From: Microdochium bolleyi
Lineage: Eukaryota; Ascomycota; Sordariomycetes; Xylariales; Microdochiaceae
DNA: 64,000 bases
Direction of reading: 5' to 3'
Assembly (NCBI GenBank): GCA_001566295.1
Contig: KQ964246.1
Location: forward strand, 558,001-622,000
The notes beneath the pieces are model-generated. The model made no database searches and was not told where the DNA came from. It saw nothing but the letters and a program-made list of their open reading frames with translations. Position numbers and translations under genes: made by a program. Of the stretch, positions 57,909 to 64,000 are shown piece by piece (the first letter of the stretch is position 1; every line of letters begins with the position of its first letter).

Positions 57909-59051
57909 ATGGCACCGCCACCACCACCGCCATCCAACGACAACTTCAATCGCCAGCTGACCTCCCTCCTCTTCCGCCTGCCCTCCGAGCTGCGCAACCA
58001 CATCTACGGCATCTGCGCCACAAACTACATCCAGGTCGCCTGCGGCGGCACCCCTCTCGACCCGGACTCCTTCCTCCTACTCCGCGACGCCCACGTCACC
58101 CCCATCCCGAGCCTGCTGCTCTCTTGCAAGCTTGTCGCCCGCGAGGCCACCCCCGTCCTCTATAGCCTCGCCCGCCTGCGCTACTTCACCGTCCTCGGGT
58201 CCACCCGCGTCGAGGTGCACGCCGTGGGCCGCTTCACGCCTAGCGCCGTCGTCCGCCTCGATGTCGAGATCGACACCCGTGGCCAGCCGGCGTGCTGGCG
58301 CCAGGCGTGCCTTAACCTGACGAGACTCGTGCCGAGGCTCGCGGGGCTCGAGACGCTCTGTATAGACCTTCCTGCACGATACGCAGGCTGGCACAGCAGG
58401 GATAAAGGTAGCCAGCAGAATATCGTCAATGGCGACGGACAAGCTGGTGTTGCAGCACCCAGCAATAGCAGCAGCAGCAGCAGAAGCAGAAGTAGCAAGC
58501 GCCCGTCCTCACTCCACAGCGCCTGGCAGCTCCTCGAGCCCGTTCTGACTGCCGCCATGCACGTCTCGGGAGGGCAGCACTTCACTACTCTCGAGTTTCG
58601 GGGCTCGCACAGCCGCCAGTATACTAGGCTTGCGCAGGAGCATCTCGGTCCCGGGTCGCCGCTTCAGGTCGTCCTCGGCGCCCGGGTCAACGAGCACATC
58701 ATTCCAGAAATGGAGGAAGACGAGGAAGAGGGGGTGGGAGAAGCCAGCGATGAGGACAGTGAAGGACCGGATAGCGTGGGTGACGGGCATGCTGGCTACG
58801 GTGTTGGTGTTGGAGGCGGAGGTGGAGGTGAAGCTGGAGCTGATGATGTCTTTGACGAAGAGAGTGCCGCGCGAAGCTCCCGGCCAAGACGAATACCCCA
58901 GTGGCCGTCACGTGCTACAGAGTCGAATAACAAGCAGCTTCCGATGACACCAGCAATCACAATCAGGAGGCCGCCAAGGACACAGCATCACGAATTTTCC
59001 CCAGGTCGTCCGTGCGCGAGTTTCCACATGATGCGTGAGCACGAAACATGA
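57909..59051 (+). CDS. Fungal F-box-like / DUF7730-type protein of unknown role
   Basis: One exon, 380 residues. After a Pro-rich start, residues about 15-70 carry FRLPSELRNHIYGICA and then LLLSCKLVAREATPVLYS. That is the two-helix head of the abundant fungal F-box-like (DUF7730/2EXR) proteins, some of which may act as SCF adaptors. A central segment (about 85-155) continues the fold with RFTPSAVVRLDVEID and LVPRLAGLETLCIDLP. A Ser/Arg low-complexity tract from an AGC repeat (about 58462-58498) and a long acidic Gly/Val-rich region follow. The C-terminus is polar and disordered. The start has a good context (GCCATGGC). Partner and substrate are unknown. Confidence 0.82.
   Translation: MAPPPPPPSNDNFNRQLTSLLFRLPSELRNHIYGICATNYIQVACGGTPLDPDSFLLLRDAHVTPIPSLLLSCKLVAREATPVLYSLARLRYFTVLGSTRVEVHAVGRFTPSAVVRLDVEIDTRGQPACWRQACLNLTRLVPRLAGLETLCIDLPARYAGWHSRDKGSQQNIVNGDGQAGVAAPSNSSSSSRSRSSKRPSSLHSAWQLLEPVLTAAMHVSGGQHFTTLEFRGSHSRQYTRLAQEHLGPGSPLQVVLGARVNEHIIPEMEEDEEEGVGEASDEDSEGPDSVGDGHAGYGVGVGGGGGGEAGADDVFDEESAARSSRPRRIPQWPSRATESNNKQLPMTPAITIRRPPRTQHHEFSPGRPCASFHMMREHET
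58462..58498. repeat. AGC/AGA trinucleotide tract coding Ser/Arg
   Basis: An in-frame trinucleotide microsatellite inside the F-box-like gene. It encodes a run of Ser and Arg and is likely variable in length between strains. Confidence 0.7.
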
Positions 59052-59455
59052 ACAGACCCGAGACCACGTGTTTTGGAGCCGAATTGGAGGTCACGAGGAG
59101 CATGTGGATAGTTTCAAGGACCTGCCGAGCAACGAAAGCAGGCACGTCTCATTAAAAGGAAGTGATGTATGAAACAGCCTAGTGGGGAAAAGGACTGTCG
59201 TCAAACAAGGGCAAAGACCTCTTTAGAAATGTAATTGACAATGATCATGATTCGAGCTAGGGGAAGGAGGAAACGAGAAAGCAATAAACGCCAATCTACA
59301 CCACTTGTGATGGCCATCTGCCTAGAAATGGCCTCCTACCGTCTGGGCCCCGAAAGAAATGGGGTAATGCATAGACCAATATTCAATGGTGGGGAAGTTT
59401 TGTGGTGTCTGCATAAGCAGACATGCATGAGCGCGCCGTCGCAGGAGCGAACCTG
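59052..59455. other. Spacer between convergent genes
   Basis: The 3' ends of the F-box-like gene and the zinc-knuckle gene meet here. Nothing else is recognised. Confidence 0.4.
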
Positions 59456-62440
59456 TCACCATCGACGGCTAGACCACAGGTGATGTTAGTACTTGATCGG
59501 TTACTTAAACGCGTAGCGAGGACAACGCGCATACCTGAAAGCGGAGGCGACCTGTTGCCGCCGCTTCTTCGTCCGCGGCGTGGCTTCCTCGACCTGAACC
59601 GCAGCAGCCTGCCGCTTCATCGGCCGGGACTTCGTGGCGCTGGTCTCCCTGTCTGCATGCACGTGTTTCTGCCGCGATGGCGGCGGCGGTGACGGTGTCA
59701 GGCTGGTCTTAGCACCTGTATCATGATCGCTCTCGCTGTCAGAGTCGTCGAAGCCCTCGATACCGAGTAGGGCCATCTCTGTGGGCGTGAGCGGTGACTC
59801 GGGTCTCGAAATATCACTTGCAATCGATGCCTGCCGGCTTATTGCGCGGTGGCTGTGCCAATTCCGGAGGCTGCCTCTGCTAGAGGGCCGTTCCGGCGGC
59901 TTCGCTCCAGCTTGGGCTTCGGTTGCCTCGGTGGCTTGCGGCACACCCGCTCGATCCTTCGCTGGGTCCAGCTCGATACCGTTTTGTACTTGTCTTCCAC
60001 CGTCAAGCTCGAGGCTGAGTTTGAGCTTCATCGTATTCGATGCTCTTGGGACTGTGGGGCAAGGCTTATTTTGGCGGCTGTGCTCGCGGCTTTGTTCGGG
60101 GTCGTCGGCTTGCTCCTGGGCATCTTCGCGTGCTCGAGATGATTGAGCTCGCACGCGTTGACCGTTCTGCGCACGCGACATTCTCAACGCGTTCGCCGCT
60201 TCCTGCGTGTGCTCTACAGACCTTGCGACCACAGCGTCATGACTATCATGCTTGTCATCTATGTGATGTGAAGACCAATTCGTGGATACCGAATGGCGTG
60301 CAGCTGGCGAGGCAACGGTTGTGCTCTCTTGTCCGATCGTGGCATCTCGGTCAGACACAGATTGCTCCTGTTGCTGCTGTGTGTCTGCTCCCTTCGCAGT
60401 GACCGCCTTCTCGTCGTGCCGGGCGCTGTGGGTGCGGTCGCGTCCATTGAGTTTCTTTGCTACGGACTGCGAGCCGTTCTGAAGTCCTTGGTCCTTGGAG
60501 GTTATTTTGGGCTTGGGGAGCTTGGCTAGCATATGAGGATGTATCTCAAGCGGGTTTGCCCACAACGGAAGCAATCGCTTGGCCCGCCAATCCTTCGTCT
60601 CTCGGACACTCGTGGCGAATTGATCAACATTCGTCGCTGTGATGTACTCTGTTTGTAGCTCCTCGTCGTAATCGGCGGGTGGTGCAATTGTTTCTTCGCT
60701 GTACTCTCTGGGAAGTGGTTGAGATATCGCGCACGCTGGATAGTACGGTACCCATTCAGCAAAAAGCTGGCCTAGCGTCCACTCCAGGTCCTGATCTTCT
60801 TCAAATGAGCCCTCAGCATCGGATGCAACGCCTGAATCAAACCCTTCTTCGCCCTCGAAGTCCCACACAGGCATATAAGGCACAACGAGACCCCACTGCA
60901 CATCCTGTTCGGCTGGTGCAGCCTGCGTGGTATCAACGGCTGGCTTTCGCTGCTGTTTTGGTGTTTTCACAGCCTTTGGTCTTTCGCTGTGCTTCTCTGG
61001 AGCCTGGGAGCTGGCCTGTTTTGGGTGATTCTTCTCGCTCTTCCGATTTGAGCCGCTCCCTTGAGGCTTTTCTCGGCGTCGATCATGACGATTCGGTTCG
61101 TCTCCTGCAGATGCTCTACTGTGTGGCGATCTCTCCTGGCCATAGCGTTGTCGAGGAGGGCTAGCATCACGCGGAGGGTAACGTGAGCGATCCCAGCCGT
61201 AGTCGCGATCTCTGTAGCGACTGTCCTCTTCGCCTTGTCGGTACTGTGGTGACTGCCAACGGCCCCGACTCTGGCCGCGCGGGCTCCGATCACGTCCATA
61301 GCTGTCACGGCCATAAGATGGTGGAGAGTATCGCGCCTGTCTAAGGTGTGGCGGTGGACTGCCATGAAAGCTAGGCGGTGTTTCTGAGTATGGCGGAGAA
61401 CCTCGGGGGTAATCTTGCGTGGTAGGATAAGAGTAGTGATGGGGAAGTGGTGGAGGAGGGCGGTTTGGTAACTGCGAGCCGGGATAACCATATGCAGGAG
61501 TTGATTGAGGACGACTATGGTCGTGGGGAAAACCTCCTGGATGATCGTTTGGCGGTCGATATGGCGGCGGCCCAGGAGGTGTGCCCACGTATGAAGTGGG
61601 AGGATGCCGATAGTGATGATAGTGACTCGGCGGAGGTGGAGGTGGAGGCGGAGGCGCAACTTGGCCGGTGTGGTACGGGTCATAATGGTGAACCTGTGCC
61701 CCATAAGGTGGCGCGTACGTCTGGTGGTACGGTGCGGGAGAGTGGTAGTTAAGCACGGGTGGCGGATGTGGTGGCAAGCTCACTCCGGAAGGGGGATCGT
61801 AACGACTGATGCCAGGTACTGGCGTCGGTGGGAGAGGATATCTTGTAATCACAGGTCCTTTGCCGCGTTTTGATGCTGCTACCTGCGAGTCGCCCATATA
61901 GCCATTGCGAGGATTCTGTTTCGCCGCTAGTGACGCTTCTAGACCTCTACAACGGTGTTTTCATTAGCTGAAGCTCCAGCAAGCACGCGTGGTTTTGCAA
62001 GGAGCAAAGAAGAGTCCTAGGCAGCTCTGAAGCGACAACGGCCGAGCGGGCAGGATGACGGTGGCTGTACGGGGTGTGTCGAATAGACAGCTTCGGGATC
62101 GCGGTCATGGAGCTCCACAACACCAGCTGTGCGCTCTATGCGTCGAAGCCGCCAGGACCTGGACGACAACCGTGAGGAGGAGAGTGACCTACGCCGGGAC
62201 TTTTCTTGTTGGGTCAGGACAGGCATTGAACCAGTGGCCTTTGATGCCACAATTGTAGCATGGGGGGTCGCTTGCGCCGCCGTAATAGCCAGGCGCCCCA
62301 TCAACCATGATGGAAGGACCACGCGCAATGCGGCCTCCGACTACGCTACCTGGACTCCCAGACTGAATGCCGATGTTGGGATGACCTGGATGGCATTTGT
62401 GGCACCAGCACAAGGAAAGCTCTGAAGTCAAGTCAGTCAC
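59456..62440 (-). CDS. CCHC zinc-knuckle protein with Pro/Tyr-rich low-complexity regions
   Basis: A probable RNA-binding protein. Supported exons on the minus strand are (5' part)-62193, 61946-59535 and 59468-59456. The single zinc knuckle (CYNCGIKGHWFNAC, about 62220-62262) fits C-x2-C-x4-H-x4-C. Splicing across a 246 nt intron gives TRKVPAGLEASLAAKQNPRNG, then GPVITRYPLPPTP and a long Pro/Tyr/His-rich, RGG/SR-like region. An acidic segment (DVQWGLVVPYMPVWDFEG), another conserved part with TEYITATNVDQFATSVRETK, and a Ser-rich tail follow. The last exon is only 13 nt and ends the protein in SAFSRRW. Without that splice the frame runs to 59501. The 5' end is unresolved: the Met at 62308 is a plausible start, the frame reaches 62440, and an exon at 62500-62598 is possible. 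No precise role is claimed. Confidence 0.8.
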
Positions 62441-63935
62441 CCGGATTTTGAAGAGCGATCATCAGCAACCGGGACGAGAAAGCAAGACGGGGTACTCACA
62501 ATCGCGAAGTATGGTTTAGCGGTGCTGTTGGGCCAGCAGGCAATGCTGCTGAGGTGCTCCGGGGCTGGTGGTCGACACTTGAATTCGAAGATGGCGGTCT
62601 GACAGAAAGTGGCAGATGGTCACAGACCACTACTGAGTGAGGATGCGAGGCGAGGCCTCTGTGGTGTCAGTGACTGGCGGGTGCCCTATCTCGCGCAGAG
62701 GCGGTACGTGATCGAGTACACGTCGCGTTGAAAAGTGGTGTCGCCCGGTCGTGGTGGAGCGGCCGCGGCTGCGCGCAATGCCGGAGGCGCAACAAGGGCA
62801 GCACAGGCGCCAGGCAGTCGATCAGGCACTGGGGACATGAGCAAGATGAGTCCGGAGCCGTCCAGGATCGCAGGCGTGCTCGAGACGGGATGCTACATGG
62901 ATGGCAGCTGGGCGTCGCGAGCTGGGTCCAAGGGCGAATGCGACAAGCCAATGCCGGTGGACTCGAGTCGGGTCTGGGGTTCGGTCAGATCAAGCCAAGG
63001 GTCCTACAGCTCCGGGGTGCCCAGCCCGCCCTGCGCCTGTCACCACGCTAATCACGCCAGGGGATCCACTCTCCAGCAATGGGCTGGCAACCAGCTGCTC
63101 CCAAGCAAGACAGCTGGCGCGCGTTTGGGCATCGGCAGGCCTGGGCTTCAGGACCTAGGGCATTCAACAGTACCGTATTAGGTATCGTGGGATGGTACAT
63201 GAAGCCGGTCTGGCGAGCCTCTGCGCGGATCTGCCAGAAGAGAGTGGGCGAATTCAGGTAGGTAGCAGACGGACACATATAACCTACTGCTGCTTCGCAT
63301 GCTTCATCCTTGAAGCCAAGGCGAGGTACGCCCAGACGGCCAACCCGGAAATTGATTGTGTTCGTTCCGATGTATAGGACAACCTGGTGTAAGGCGCATG
63401 TGTTTCTTCCCAATAAGACGTTACCTCGGCACGATTTGAAACCTCATCTTGAGCTGTACGCAATCTTGAGGTGGGATATGCCCGGAGCAGAGCATACAGC
63501 GATAAGAGGCTCGTCATGGGCGATAAGAAGCTCGAGGGGCGGAAGCAGCTCCAGCCCTGAAACGGAGCTACTGCCAGGCGCAAGTCATCACCGGCCATCC
63601 CACCTCAAAGTGCAAGCCCAAGACGGACTCCCCTCTCAACTTTTGTCGCGTGTGCGGAGCCTGGTTGTGACGCCTCTCGCCACACGCTTACAGCATCCAA
63701 CGATGCATGCCGCTTAACCCGACCGCTCGACGACCGACCTGCATAAACCGACTATTTTTCGCAGCCTCATGTGACGGCTTCCACACACCAGGACCCCTCG
63801 ATGAACATGTTGGCGGCGACATCCACTTCCTTCTTAGACCAGTGTTCATTCTCCGGAGCGCAAGGGAGCTGATCTCCCCCAACAACCTCAGCTCGCGACA
63901 TCCCGTGTCTACCTTTCTCTCCTCCTTCCCTCAAA
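62441..63935. other. Region upstream of the zinc-knuckle gene and of a possible right-edge gene
   Basis: Possible small 5' exon of the zinc-knuckle gene at 62500-62598 (-), flanked by AG acceptor and GTGAGT donor on that strand. Otherwise frames such as 62735-63181 and 63310-63717 (+) have no domain. Just before 63936 the sequence becomes C/T-rich (acctttctctcctccttccc), like a fungal leader. Confidence 0.4.
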
Positions 63936-64000
63936 ATGCCTGGGCTGCCAGGTCAGTTTTCCCTCTCTCCATGTACCAGAGAAGCGCCGCAAGCGACTAA
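63936..64000 (+). CDS. Possible 5' end of a gene running off the window
   Basis: An ATG in a favourable context (CTCAAAATGCC) follows a C/T-rich leader. It encodes MPGLP before a GTCAGT that could be a donor site at about 63951. Too little sequence remains to name a product or to confirm the exon. Confidence 0.25.
   Translation, partial: MPGLPGQFSLSPCTREAPQAT

Overview
This window is nuclear DNA of a filamentous ascomycete (Pezizomycotina). Genes are GC-rich and carry short introns (about 55-250 nt, GT...AG). The repertoire is typical of moulds: a HulA/Rsp5 ubiquitin ligase, a PTH11-like rhodopsin domain, a CFEM-like GPI protein, a yapsin-like protease and a P450. The gene-rich DNA is interrupted by a block of about 9 kb of AT-rich, ORF-poor sequence that looks like repeat-induced point mutation (RIP) debris. 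The class or genus cannot be fixed from sequence alone.

Layout. 1-19 kb holds a HECT ubiquitin ligase (+), a very long membrane protein fusing a fungal rhodopsin-like 7TM domain to a fucose-permease-type MFS transporter (-), a DHA2-type MFS transporter (-), the complex I PSST/20 kDa subunit (+), a small GPI-anchored eight-cysteine protein (+), a possible small Cys-rich protein (-) and a class 1A-like dihydroorotate dehydrogenase (-). About 20.3-29.1 kb is the AT-rich block, with one decayed tandem repeat and a slightly GC-richer island. Its right border holds a broken ankyrin-repeat gene whose repeats run through all three forward frames. 32-38.3 kb holds a GPI-anchored aspartic protease (+), a cytochrome P450 (-) and a disordered protein of unknown function (-). 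After a 3.2 kb spacer, 41.5-62.4 kb is a dense housekeeping run: GYF-domain protein (SMY2-like), TPR protein Emw1/TTC27, Rev7 (HORMA), importin Kap114, proteasome inhibitor PI31, an F-box-like fungal protein and a CCHC zinc-knuckle protein. A gene may start at the right edge.

These genes do not form one pathway. The best candidate for something undescribed is the single-ORF rhodopsin-MFS fusion (a possible transceptor) at 4797-8264. Secondary points are the intron that splits the catalytic Cys codon of the HECT ligase, the class 1A-like DHODH next to the AT-rich block, and the ankyrin pseudogene at the other edge. Intron borders were placed by eye from splice sites, reading frame and remembered family motifs. 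Each multi-exon model described as complete sums to an open frame.
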